NCBI GenBank assembly: GCA_026419775.2
Contig: JAOPGA020000624.1
Location: 1-21,165 of the forward strand
DNA from: Acrasis kona
Lineage: Eukaryota > Heterolobosea > Eutetramitea > Acrasida > Acrasidae
Length of the DNA: 21,165 bases
Direction: 5' to 3'
The notes under the pieces were generated by a model that worked only from the letters and a program-made list of their open reading frames with translations, did no database searches and was not told the origin of the DNA. Both the position numbers and the translations under genes were made by a program. This document shows, piece after piece, positions 1 to 9,234 of this stretch (positions within the stretch are counted from its first letter, which is position 1; every line of letters starts with the position of its first letter).

Positions 1-329
1 GTCGACCTAGTCAGTTCCTATTGCTTTTTCTGATATAACAGCAAACATTTACCGGTATGAAATGTGTATTTGATTTTGTATAGGAAACCAAGCAAAGAAC
101 CAAGTAAGAAACCAATTATAGAGCGTGTTAGAATACGTACCAAATGGGCTAACGCATTTCCTCACACTTATGTAACCCAAATTAAGAACATCTATTTTTA
201 TACATCAATTCGCATTTTTTTATTTGAATAGTACTCAACAAAGCCTTCAGGGAAAATCCTCAAACAAACTTGGCCACATCTCTATGAATGCTGTTAGTCA
301 CGAAATAGGTGCAGCTTTTTATTGCGGTC
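1..329. other. Left-edge stretch without a recognised gene
   Basis: A+T-rich sequence with no open frame I would defend. A long plus-strand frame begins near 224, but it has no ATG at its start and a Ser/Leu/Thr-rich composition typical of an antisense shadow. Nothing else is supported. Confidence 0.4.
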
Positions 330-1527
330 TTAATTATCGACTAGCAATTTCCGAGATACTTGCTGAAACTCTTGTGCTCCAGAATCCTTTATTTGCTTTT
401 CTGGTATTACGGTCAATGATTTGTACCAAGCCTTCGCTTTCTCCTGTGCATGGACAGAGTACCTCCTCCAAAATGTCTGTTCTTCTGGGGACCATCTCTC
501 ACCATTCTGAACAGCTACTGTGTACTACTACTGGGGATGGAATTTCATTGTGGACGAACCTGGCTCTGCATTCGTTATCCAAATGGATGTCCATGTCACT
601 AATGAACACTTCGGTGAATCTACAGCAATTGATTTGTCCATTCCATCTGGGCTGGTGGGGACATTGTCTACTAATTACGTTATTTTTGGACAAGCATGTC
701 TGGTTTTCGCACCTTGGACTCCAACCGTCCTCCCTGCACAGCCTCTTGTAAGATGCGTACCCCAACGCTTGGACGTTATTGACTAAAATTGCCGACTTGC
801 GAATGTGTTCCTCAGTGCTTGGTTTGGAAATAGCATCAACTGCAGATTGTGGTATTGGTCCAAGTGGTATATGCTGTGTCAGATCTATCCTTGAGGTACC
901 AGGTAGCTTGGATGTCTGTGAAATTTGGCAGAGTGTTGAGTAGTTCTTCACATGCGGTTTTAGTCTCCATCTTTTCCCTTTCTTCACTTGTAAGGTCTAT
1001 CAGACTCCAATCAACCACCAGATGGCACTGGATTCCTCTTATTGTGTTCTCGTCCGAATGTCCCAAAATATCAAAAACTAGGCGGGTATGTCCTTTGTAT
1101 GAACATTGCAAGGATGGCTTCTTGTGAACCAGGTAGAGCTTGTTTACCATGCTTTCGTTGTTGTTACCTTGTCCTGCGTACCAGCTCGTGGCATTACTAT
1201 CTTATCGTTTTCTGATTGTGTGATATAATTTCCCATTGCAAGGGATTTAAATTACTTGGAGTTGATGGTGTTGTGACTGGGTCTACTCTTCTTTGTGGTG
1301 TCCGATTTGCATGGTTGGTTATTATTGACAAGCCAGGGTTGGCTGAATTACAATGTTTCGACAATTTCTAACGAATGAACTTGATCACTTTGTGCAGAAG
1401 ACAAATGAGTATTGTCAATTTCCAATAACCTTTGCCCTTTTTTCTTCTGCTTCGACTTGTTTAATTTACAAACCCTATTGCACCCGAAGTGGTAAGAAAT
1501 CATGACTTGCAAGATTTCGTAAAACAT
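330..1527 (-). pseudogene. Unidentified minus-strand coding locus spread over several frames
   Basis: I do not recognise this locus. On the minus strand, coding-like blocks follow one another from an ATG at 1527 down to a stop at 330: a Lys-rich start (CKLNKSKQKKKGQR), a block at about 1150-905 with LTSEEREKMETKTACEELL, a Cys/His-containing block at about 905-523 and a Glu/Lys-rich block at about 519-333 with GERWSPEEQTFWRRYS. The blocks lie in different frames, so this is either a multi-exon gene whose introns I cannot place with confidence or a decaying copy. G+C looks higher than in the neighbours at 500-1200. The Cys/His block faintly recalls a TRAF-type zinc finger, but the spacing is not convincing. 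In that stretch the plus strand is also open for about 90 codons (to 786), so even the strand is not certain there. Confidence 0.35.
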
Positions 1528-1601
1528 CAACAATTTCGGTAAAGTGAATTAAAAAGTCCAACATATTTTAATATTATCTACAATAAAACATTGTTCAGAT
1601 C

Positions 1602-3627
1602 TTAGGTCTGTGACAAATTTACAAGCCAAGATGAAACACGCTTCGCAGCAGCTAACCCCTCTGGTACTACATCAACCATATTCAAGAAGCCATGTCCAAG
1701 ACCATCATATACCTCTAATTTTAATTTTCCTCCATTGTTCTTATTTATTCTTCTTGCAACATACATGCAGTCATCAAATAATGGATCTAATGTACCAGTA
1801 GTCATGTAAGTAGGTGGGAATTTTTCATAATACTCATTTGGAGCCACAGCAGGTGAGATGAAACAATCATTCTTGGGATCTGCGGAATTATCAAGATAAC
1901 TGTCAGTACACATTTTCAAGAAACTAAAGTTAACGAGAGGGTCAACAAGAGCGACAAGACGTGCAGGAGAAGGCGCATTAAACAAATAGGCGGCTGGATA
2001 AGAAGCGACCAGTCCGTCAGGAATTCTAAATCCTTCATTGATGCATCTCAAAGTAGTTGTGAGTGTTAAATTACCACCAGCAGAATCACCCGCCACATAA
2101 ATGTTTCTTAATGGTACTCCTAAAATCTTCTCTGCATTGTTCACAATCCATTTGTAGGCCTCAAAGCATTCCTCAACTTGAATAGGATACATGTGCTCTG
2201 GTGCAACAGAGTAGTCAATAGATATGATTGGCATTCTAGTTTCTTTGGCCCAAACTCTCAAGTAACTCTCATGACCATGCGAAGTCATGGCGACGAACCC
2301 ACCACCATGAATGTGGAATATTAAATCTCCGGTCAACTCCCCATTGTACTTACAACAAGCACAACCCATGCCGCACAAACACACAGAATGAAGCAAAGGA
2401 TTATCTCTTTTTAGTTCTAGGTCATGTTTCAAGTTAAATGGAGATATAAGACGCAACCCAATGTGTTCGTTGGAGTGATTAATATAATTAAAGTTTTTTT
2501 TGATTGAACTATTAAAGTGTTCTAATCTATCAACAGATACAATTCCTTCCTTCTGCTCTCCGACGGCTTCGATTACAATGTCAGCAATGTCAGTTTGGCT
2601 CACTTCCACAAGTTCTTGATCTTGAGGACCGGCTTCTGGTGACAATGGGGATGCCATGGAAGGTCTCCATGACGGAACTTTGAATAAATGTGATACTGGT
2701 ACAGGTTTAAAAACAGATGGGTTAAAAGGCCGCATCAAGCCCTCATCAAGAATGTTCCACATGGACCTTCCAGACTGAGCCGTTACTCTTGAAAAGAAGC
2801 TTATGCATTCGGAAGCGGCTGCTTTTGGTGCACTTTAAAAATTAATTTTTCGACTCTTGATGGACACTTACAAAGTATAATACATTGAGGCTGCCATAAA
2901 GAAACTGGTCTTTAAAATGTTGTGATTAGAGTGAGTACCAGCTAGTGTTGAGCTCTTGGAGTGACTGGCAGTCGTGCAAATCATTGTTTTGAAGAAGGCT
3001 TTTTGTTTTGGTTCGTAGTGGTTGCCAACAACATTGAAAAAGGAGGAAATGTCCATATCTAGAACTTCTTTATGATCCTCAATTTTTAGAGAGGTACTGT
3101 ATGGGAAACAGTGGTCTGATAAATGAGCATTTTCCTTTAAATGTCAAGCATTTGGTTTGTAATTAAATTTACCTCTCTTTCTTTTGAAATGATGCTACAC
3201 ATTTTGATTAATATCCTGAGAACGCACATTCTTCCATAATGTAGCACTGGGATACTCCTCTTGTTCGCATCTTTTTTCAAATCAAAAAGAGCATGCACAG
3301 CTACTAAAAGTATTCCCCTGAAATCAGAGTGAAAGTTATCCAAACTTGAGTTTCCTCTCCCTTGAAATTTTACTTTATTCTCTTCCCTAACATCCAAAGA
3401 CTTCAATGTAAATCCAGTTTAAAATATGAAAGTAGTACCTTCTTTAAGGTTTGAAGTTCTCTTGAAAGCTCACCAAGAACTTCTGAGAAATGGAAGTCCT
3501 TTATGACCTCAACTATTTCACTTGTAATCGTTATGGCTGTGACTGCAAGTGCATCATGAGAATCATCACAGATGTTCAAACCCTGGCGCTTGTGTTTATG
3601 AACGACAAACCCGAACATCTGACTCAT
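1602..3627 (-). CDS. Hormone-sensitive-lipase-type esterase (HSL_N domain plus alpha/beta hydrolase), four exons
   Basis: Predicted neutral lipid/ester hydrolase of the HSL (LIPE) family, probably acting at lipid droplets or in the cytosol. Splicing introns 3401-3438, 3135-3172 and 2833-2871 (38, 38 and 39 nt, all GT-AG) gives one frame of about 636 residues. The N-terminal half resembles the HSL_N domain (FNVVGNHYEPKQK; FFSRVTAQSGRSMWNI). The C-terminal half carries the oxyanion motif HGGGF near residue 402, the nucleophile elbow GDSAGG with Ser near 477, the acid in TLDPLFDD near 576 and the His in GLGHGF near 607. The SIDYSVAPEH segment is typical of HSL. The long phosphorylated regulatory insert of the mammalian enzyme is absent between nucleophile and acid. 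I chose the ATG at 3627 because the upstream in-frame sequence has no ATG before a stop. The family is near certain; exon 1 is less so. Confidence 0.88.
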
Positions 3628-3659
3628 GATTTGTTTGTTGTAGGTGTTGTACAGGACAT
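3624..3659 (-). promoter_or_regulatory. Short upstream ORF whose stop overlaps the esterase start (ATGA)
   Basis: The first ATG upstream of the esterase (3659-3657, minus) opens an 11-codon frame. It ends at TGA 3626-3624, overlapping the main ATG 3627-3625 as ATGA. If the transcript starts upstream of 3659, this layout would favour termination-reinitiation and lower translation. The transcript start is not known. Confidence 0.4.
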
Positions 3660-3783
3660 GTCGGTTAACCGACAATGAAGACAAATATGGGTTCCGCTTT
3701 CGTCAAAGCTACAGTTAGACGAATCCTTCCACTCAAGCTGAAACAATCTTTTAGACCTAACAACAAAATACAAAAAAGTAATG

Positions 3784-3789
3784 TTTATT
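3784..3789 (-). promoter_or_regulatory. AATAAA polyadenylation signal of the HDAC gene
   Basis: A perfect AATAAA on the minus strand, 30 nt past the HDAC stop, followed by a T-rich stretch. The HDAC 3' end therefore lies within about 160 bp of the esterase start. Confidence 0.55.
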
Positions 3790-3818
3790 TGAATTGGTAC
3801 ACTAAACTATATTCCCCA

Positions 3819-5258
3819 TCACTCACTAGACACATCCATTTTCTCTTCGCATGAAATAAAAAACGACTGCATGGTCTTCATACTATCCCAAAAAGAGGCA
3901 TGAGTGCTAAACACCTCTTTAAACATTTTTAGATGTGATTCAGATGGTGCCCAATGGGTATTCTTTTTTTCATTTATAACGTTGGGAAGAGTAGATGGAC
4001 TTTTACCTGTTAAAACGTTCAAGCACTCAAGAACACACTTGGCTGTTTGTCGAAGATTGTATCCTCCTTCAAGTGCTAGAATTAGTTTACCTCCCGCAAG
4101 ACATCTCAACATATTTGTGAGATGACCATACACTTGTGGAGACAGATTAACTCCTCCGAGTAGGTCGCCACACACCGCATCAAAACCAGCAGACACTAGT
4201 ACTAGATCAGGGCCATATTCTGTTGCTATTGGCATCACTATGTTCCTAAATGCGAACAGTACGTCTCCATCGCCATATGCTCCATCTTCAAATGGGATGT
4301 TCACTATAAGACCTGAGCTGTCTTTGACACTGATCTCATTTACAAAACCAGTACGAGGATAGAAATTAGAATAGGTTCTATGAAGAGAGAAGAACAATAT
4401 AGAACAGTCTTTGTCTAGATTAAGCTTGGATACAATTTCCTGAGTTCCATTACCATGATGAACATCCCAGTCAACTATCACCACCTTTTTCAAATTATGC
4501 TTCTTTTGAGCTACACGAGCAGCAATGGCCACGTTATTAAAGAAGCAAAATCCTGAGCACCCGTTTGTATCAGCATGATGTCCAGGTGGTCTAATCACTG
4601 CAAATCCATTGTCAACTGTACCATCTATCACTTTTTCCATAAGCGAAATTAGGTTTCCTGCAGACAGCAGAGCAGCCTCACTAGTATGATTATTGTGATA
4701 TATATCTCCTTCAGACGACGGCTCAAGAGAGGATAGTCCTTTTACGCGGCTCAGCGACTCATCTGTATGAACAAGCAAAACCTCCTCATCTGTTGCTTCT
4801 CTCGAATCTACTTTTAAACACGTATCATCATATCCAGCATCTCTAATGAACTGCCAAATTTCTCTTAGGCGCTCCGGTCTTTCAGGATTTCTAGCAGATT
4901 TAGGATCTTGGTGGAGCTGCATTCTCTCATCGTAAGCTATTCCTGTACACTTGGGGTATCCTGCGAGAATTGGAGCCGATACTTTTGTACCACATACAAC
5001 GTATACTTTTCCTGGTTCTAAAATATTGCCATTGATGATTGTAGATCCCGTAGTACCCTCTTCTTCGAAATATACATCCTTGACATTGAACTTCTTGGAT
5101 ACCTCTTCAACATCTACTTTATACTGCAAAGCTTGTTGAGCAGCGTTCTTTTTCATGAATGAAGGCATCTTTTTCTGCGCGACCTCAACAAGTTTGAAAG
5201 GTATCTGGTCTTGGCTACCATGGCTTGATTTGAGGAAACATTGCTTCTCCTTCTCCAT
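3819..5258 (-). CDS. Class II histone deacetylase (HDAC6/Hda1-like)
   Basis: Zn-dependent protein lysine deacetylase acting on acetylated histones or tubulin. One exon, 479 residues from the ATG at 5258; a slightly longer frame has no ATG. The catalytic domain covers about residues 100-410: YDERMQLHQ near the start, RPPGHHA with the His pair near 227-228, DWDVHHGNGTQ with Zn ligands Asp265/His267, SAGFDA with ligand Asp360, and EGGYN with catalytic Tyr400. The Tyr is kept, so this is a class I/IIb-like active site and not the His-substituted vertebrate class IIa form. HxDPxxxxNPERPERL is typical of the HDAC6/10/Hda1 group. The first 95 residues form an unrelated N-terminal extension. There is one catalytic domain and no ubiquitin-binding zinc finger. 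The gene runs head to head with the next one at only 28 bp. Confidence 0.93.
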   Translation of the reverse strand: MEKEKQCFLKSSHGSQDQIPFKLVEVAQKKMPSFMKKNAAQQALQYKVDVEEVSKKFNVKDVYFEEEGTTGSTIINGNILEPGKVYVVCGTKVSAPILAGYPKCTGIAYDERMQLHQDPKSARNPERPERLREIWQFIRDAGYDDTCLKVDSREATDEEVLLVHTDESLSRVKGLSSLEPSSEGDIYHNNHTSEAALLSAGNLISLMEKVIDGTVDNGFAVIRPPGHHADTNGCSGFCFFNNVAIAARVAQKKHNLKKVVIVDWDVHHGNGTQEIVSKLNLDKDCSILFFSLHRTYSNFYPRTGFVNEISVKDSSGLIVNIPFEDGAYGDGDVLFAFRNIVMPIATEYGPDLVLVSAGFDAVCGDLLGGVNLSPQVYGHLTNMLRCLAGGKLILALEGGYNLRQTAKCVLECLNVLTGKSPSTLPNVINEKKNTHWAPSESHLKMFKEVFSTHASFWDSMKTMQSFFISCEEKMDVSSE

Positions 5259-5286
5259 TTGTAACGAAGTCAACTAAAATTCACAC
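5259..5286. promoter_or_regulatory. 28-bp divergent start-to-start interval
   Basis: Only 28 bp separate the HDAC ATG (minus) from the ATG of the rhodanese-like gene (plus). No TATA element is visible in it. The promoter of each gene must overlap the 5' end of the other's transcript or coding region, so the two are likely controlled by one bidirectional element. Confidence 0.6.
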
Positions 5287-7084
5287 ATGTTAGGCAGACT
5301 GGTCTTTGCAAGACTGAATTGCGTTAGAACTACTTTCAAACCAACATGCGCAGTACGGATACGGACAACATTCCAACTTCGAAACTACAACGACCAAAAC
5401 AAAGGAGAAATCTTTGACAGCAAAAACGAAGGAGAACCTGATGATGTTGACGCAAAAGACCTCAAATCCCCTTTTGACACAAAAGACACTTCCGAAAAAA
5501 GAATCGAAACCATCGACACGCAGGGCAATAAAGTAACCATACCAAATGTGGCTGATTTTTTTTGATGAATCTGATTTTGCCCTTGACGAAATGAACGAAG
5601 ACGATGAAGAGCCCATCAACGTAAACGAAGAAGTCCAGTTGAGAAGACAAGAAGAAGAAACCTTCATCGGATCCACAAATCCATTGAGAGCAATGAGCGT
5701 AATGGACCAAGTACATACCGAAAAGGGATTGTTATATTTACAAAAAGGAACTTGGGAAACTGCCCTCTTCTCAGCCGATCTCGATAACTCATCAGATGAT
5801 GAGTTGAGCGATGGAGATGAAATTGATTACGAAGCTACAAAAAATCCCAACATTGATTACGGAGAAAAGCTTAACGATGCCGTGGATCTTCGTTACGCTG
5901 CAATGGAGTCCATTATAAGAGAAAAAAAAGAAGAAGAAAAATCTAAAAATGTATCCAACCAACGACCAGCCCGTTACAATAAATATCAAAAACGTCCACA
6001 ACCAGAAGTGGCCAACAAACCAAAACAGTCAGGCAGATTCAAACTTGAACCCGTTTTAGGAAATCATCATGAAGGACCCGTAGTGAATACCAAAGACGAT
6101 CCAGAGATGCAAGCACTTCAAGAGTACTACAAACAACACCCAGAAGAAAATAAACTAATCAACCGAAAAACCATCAAGTTCATTACGGAACGTGGATTTG
6201 ACTATGAAGGCGTGGACATTCCTTTCGATCCCGAAGTCATGGAAGTCATCAAGGAACGAACGGACGCATACGAAAATGAAGATGACGAACCTGATGATGT
6301 TGAATATGACACCAAGAGAGGTTGGATGAACTTGAAGGCCTTTGGAAGAAGAACGAAAACTTCCGATAAATTATTCTTACCAGAGATCATGCCTGGTTTC
6401 CAAGACCACCTTTCACTAGAAGTCAAGAAGCAAGACATTCAAAAGATTTTGGATCTACCCAAGGGAGTTCGTAATCATGCCATCGTTGATGTGAGATCAA
6501 GAGAACGTTATGCTGATTTTGTCATTCCATCAAGCATCAACATGCCATTAAAGGAAATCGTCAACGGCTGCTTGTTCACGGAGGAAGAAGATTTTTTCAA
6601 CTTGTATGGAGTGAAAAAGTTCAACGAAGACATTAAACTCATTTTGGTGAGCGACGACTCTGCAGATTCCGAACTTGCTGGATGGTTGTTCAACATGGCT
6701 GGCTATCGTTATACTTTTAACTACAGAGGAGGCGTCGCCAATTGGTTCGGAAATGAGTTCAAATTAATTTGGATGAAGAGCAGGACCTTAGACATGCTTC
6801 TTGATGAAGAGGGTTTGTTCCGTTTCGAAAAACATTATTTGGAGGAGGATTTGGAGCAAGAGGACTTTAGAGATCAAATTGGAGATAGACTCACAGTGAT
6901 TGATAAGGAAAATGTTAGACACGAACTGAGTAGTGACGATAGCGAGGATACTGACATTGAGGATGAAGAGGGTGGGGGTGATAAAGAGGAGCCTGTGAAG
7001 AATCTTCAGGATTATGCTAGAGAATTGTTAAATGAAAACTTACCAAGTTTGAAGCAAAGAGAAAATGCAGGTTTAGTAAATTAA
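5287..7084 (+). CDS. Mitochondrial-type acidic protein with C-terminal rhodanese-like domain, frame interrupted at a T8 tract
   Basis: The first frame (5287-5565, 92 residues) starts with an Arg-rich, acid-free leader (MLGRLVFARLNCVRTTFK) that looks like a mitochondrial presequence. It stops at TGA 5563-5565. The +1 frame continues seamlessly (ADFF then DESDFALDEMNEDD) to 7084, giving about 598 residues if the shift is bridged. The middle is acidic and low in complexity, with a basic patch (RPARYNKYQKRPQP). The rhodanese-like domain spans about residues 383-490 (VDVRSRERYADFVIPSSINM; YRGGVANW). The active-site loop reads VSDDSADSE, with no catalytic Cys, so sulfur transfer is unlikely and a binding or structural role is more plausible. 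The shift may be programmed, a sequencing error or a real mutation. The long intact second half argues against a dead gene. Function unknown. Confidence 0.75.
5554..5565 (+). promoter_or_regulatory. Possible +1 frameshift site (T8 tract followed by TGA TGA)
   Basis: The codons read GAT TTT TTT TGA TGA. A Phe-tRNA on the last TTT could slip forward one base onto TTT again, after which GAT GAA TCT continues the downstream frame. A slippery codon directly before UGA is the geometry of the bacterial release-factor-2 site. A homopolymer length error would look the same. Confidence 0.4.
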
Positions 7085-7098
7085 AAGTTTTAATGTAT

Positions 7099-7455
7099 TT
7101 ACAATGTTCTAATGTGCATGGATTGTCTGGATAACTCTCCGTTGATTGTTTGTGGGTTGTTGATTCCGCCTCTGATGCTTTGTCTCCACATTTTTCCTGA
7201 TTCTTCTTTCTTGGTGTCAAAATTGCTCTGTAGATCAACGACTGTAGTAGTTCCTGGAACATCTTCATGAATAATGAACGTACCCTTGATATCTCTTTTG
7301 ACTTGATTGTCGTTATTGTCAGAGTAGTTGCTTTTAAACTCAAACGTCATGTTCAGGACGTCTAGAACAAGAGTTCTGTAGTTAGTTTCATCGCTTTCTG
7401 AGCTTTGATATTGAAAACAAATCTTATTTGAAGCCTCTGGCAGTGCTACATCCAT
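7099..7455 (-). CDS. Small conserved-looking protein of unknown function
   Basis: A 118-residue frame from the ATG at 7455, with balanced composition and no low complexity. I do not recognise the family. The first half holds hydrophobic strands alternating with charged loops (CFQYQSSESDETNYRTLVLD; GTFIIHEDVPGTTTVVDLQ), suggesting a small beta-rich domain. The C-terminal 35 residues are hydrophilic, with several Arg (MWRQSIRGGINNPQTINGEL). There is no signal peptide or membrane segment. It converges on the rhodanese-like gene, with 14 bp between stops, and diverges from the G-alpha gene across 345 bp. I see no good splice extension upstream. Probably a real gene, given the compact setting. Confidence 0.65.
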   Translation of the reverse strand: MDVALPEASNKICFQYQSSESDETNYRTLVLDVLNMTFEFKSNYSDNNDNQVKRDIKGTFIIHEDVPGTTTVVDLQSNFDTKKEESGKMWRQSIRGGINNPQTINGELSRQSMHIRTL

Positions 7456-7800
7456 AATTGTTTGATCTTTAAATTTAGCACCAAACCGCTAAATGTTACA
7501 AGACTAACAACATCTTTGTAAAATTAGTTTCCAATATTCTGTTCACACGACGAGTGACGTTGGGTTTGATGTCCCCTCAAAATGTAGCCGTATAAATACA
7601 TCTCATTTGAAGAACATAACTAAGAACTAATACATAAAAGATAATTATTATTACCTCAATAATCTTACTTCGCATAATACATCTTAATTAATTCATGTCC
7701 GTTGCGCACATCCGTTGCTTCGAGCTTTTTGTAACACCGTTGATTACATTTCAACTGTCAAAAGTCACCAAATTGGTCCTGTGTCTAGTTAAACGTTGTC
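7456..7800. promoter_or_regulatory. Divergent intergenic region between the 118-aa gene and G-alpha
   Basis: 345 bp without a supported gene. It holds a TATAAATA at 7591-7598, about 200 bp before the G-alpha ATG, a TGACGT half site at 7555-7560, and a copy of a 13-mer (TGTTCACACGACG, 7540-7552) that recurs at 9138-9150. It most likely contains the promoters of both flanking genes. Confidence 0.5.
7591..7598 (+). promoter_or_regulatory. TATA-box-like element
   Basis: TATAAATA in the interval upstream of the G-alpha gene. A match this short occurs often by chance in A+T-rich DNA, and its distance from the start codon is long for this compact genome. Confidence 0.25.
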
Positions 7801-7808
7801 ATGGGTAA
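7695..7808 (+). promoter_or_regulatory. Upstream ORF overlapping the G-alpha start
   Basis: An ATG at 7695 opens a 37-codon frame that ends at TAA 7806-7808, overlapping the G-alpha start codon out of frame. If the transcript begins upstream of 7695, scanning ribosomes would be diverted from G-alpha. If transcription starts downstream, the frame is irrelevant. Confidence 0.25.
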
Positions 7809-8978
7809 TTGCGTACGTACGACTGCTGACCCAAGCAGAACCAATATGAATAGAGGCAAAGCACAGAAAAGTTTAAATAAAGAAGCAAAACTTCTACTAC
7901 TTGGAAGTGGTGAGTCAGGAAAATCCACAGTTTTCAAACAAATCAAGAAGCAACATGGAAGTGGTTACTCGCAAGAGGAGTTGAAAAATGCGAAGAACTC
8001 AATCTATGCCAATATTTTATTGACTTTAAGAGCTCTTGGTGAGCAATGTGTTAAAAACAATATAGAACTAGAGCCTGGTAATATGGTAAGTATTAAGTAA
8101 TAGAAAATGTAGAGTAACGTCAATTCCAGGAGAGAGCAAAAAGAATGATGGACTTGGTAGATAATGATTCATCGCTGCTTGTAACGGCAGCAAGTAGATA
8201 CTCCATTGATGTTGCCAACGATGTCCAAGCTCTTTGGGCAGACAAGAAGGTCCAGGAGATGTTCAATAGAAGATACGAGTTTCACGTTTTCGACGGTGCC
8301 GGTTACTTCTTCCAAGATATCGATAGACTTAGACCTCCAAACTACACTCCATCTTTTGAAGACATTTTGAGGTGTCGCATGAAGACGGTTGGTATAATTG
8401 AAATTGGTTTTCAGGTAGAGGATGTTTACTTCAAACTCTTCGATGTTGGTGGACAACGTAATGAAAGGAAGAAGGTAAGACAGCTTGGTTTTGACATACT
8501 TACCACTAACAGTGGATACATCATTTCGACGGTGTCACAGCAGTCATTTTTGTGGCCTCTATGAGTGATTACGATCAAAAATGTTACGAAGACGATGTTA
8601 CTAATAGAATGATTGAATCTATGGACCTCTTCGACGAGATGGTCAACGGTACTTGGTTTAAGGAGACGACATTCATGCTATTTTTAAACAAGGTTTGTTC
8701 ACTTCGCCTCAAAAAATCTAACTCTTTGAAAGACGGATATATTTAGAGAAAAGATTAAGCACACCGACTTGAAAGTATGTTTCCCAGAGTATGACGGAGG
8801 TTGCGATTTTGACAAGGCAGCAGAATACGTTAAAAACAAATTCCTTTCCTTAAACAAGTATGACCAATCAAGAATACATGTTCACATGACTGAAGCCACT
8901 AACACGGAAACACTCACAAGAGCATTTGAACACGTTAAGAGTCTTGTTGTAGACAAAAATAAAGCCACTCCCGTCTAA
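7801..8978 (+). CDS. Heterotrimeric G-protein alpha subunit, four exons
   Basis: GTPase that relays signals from seven-transmembrane receptors at the plasma membrane. Exons 7801-8085, 8130-8474, 8513-8692 and 8733-8978 join in frame after removing introns of 44, 38 and 40 nt and give 351 residues, the usual G-alpha length. All guanine-nucleotide motifs are present: GSGESGKST at 35-43, RCRMKT at 176-181 with the switch I Arg178, DVGGQRNERKKW at 200-211 with the catalytic Gln204, NKTD at 269-272 and TEAT at 323-326 in place of the usual TCAT. The helical domain lies between the first two motifs. MGNC at the N terminus fits myristoylation of Gly2 and palmitoylation of Cys4. The C terminus (KATPV) lacks the Cys that is the pertussis-toxin target of Gi proteins. 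The subclass cannot be assigned by eye. Confidence 0.96.
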
Positions 8979-9009
8979 TCATTTAATTTTTTTTGTTATT
9001 TAAAAAGTC

Positions 9010-9234
9010 TTACTTCAACATTCTAATGGATATTTTCACCCTAAAGCATTTCTCCTTGACTACAAAAATCCTCCGTAAAATGTGAAAACCTTTCTTTGCT
9101 AGCTCGTCCACTGTCACATCAAATCTGTCAATATTTTTGTTCACACGACGCAATGGTTTTTCAGAAAACGTATTCAAATCAATCCATTAAGAACTTTTCA
9201 AGTTGGCTTTAAAGTGTCCTTTAGAAGTAGTCAT
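9010..9234 (-). pseudogene. Possible small minus-strand gene or remnant between G-alpha and the MADS gene
   Basis: From an ATG at 9234 the minus strand stays open to a stop at 9010, apart from one TAA at codon 16. The downstream 58 codons have plausible composition (VDELAKKGFHILRRIF). A GT-AG intron of about 83 nt could remove the stop, but it would be twice the length of every other intron here. The position, convergent with G-alpha and divergent from the MADS gene, suits the compact layout. An open run of this length can also arise by chance in DNA of this composition. No family recognised. Confidence 0.25.
9138..9150 (+). repeat. Second copy of the 13-mer TGTTCACACGACG
   Basis: Identical to 7540-7552 and, like it, preceded a few bases upstream by CAATATT. 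It lies between G-alpha and the MADS gene. It could be a shared regulatory motif or chance, since 13-base matches are expected in 21 kb. Confidence 0.25.

Noticed and set aside
224-751. Plus-strand frame of 175 codons at the left edge
   Set aside because: It starts with TTG rather than ATG, is dominated by Ser, Leu and Thr, and lies antisense to better coding blocks.
3403-3684. Longer esterase N terminus starting at 3684
   Set aside because: The extension begins with TTG and has no ATG before an upstream stop, so the ATG at 3627 was preferred.
7470-7580. Upstream exon for the 118-aa minus gene
   Set aside because: A GT-AG pair exists near 7468-7500, but no donor phase joins the open frame to the ATG at 7455 in frame.
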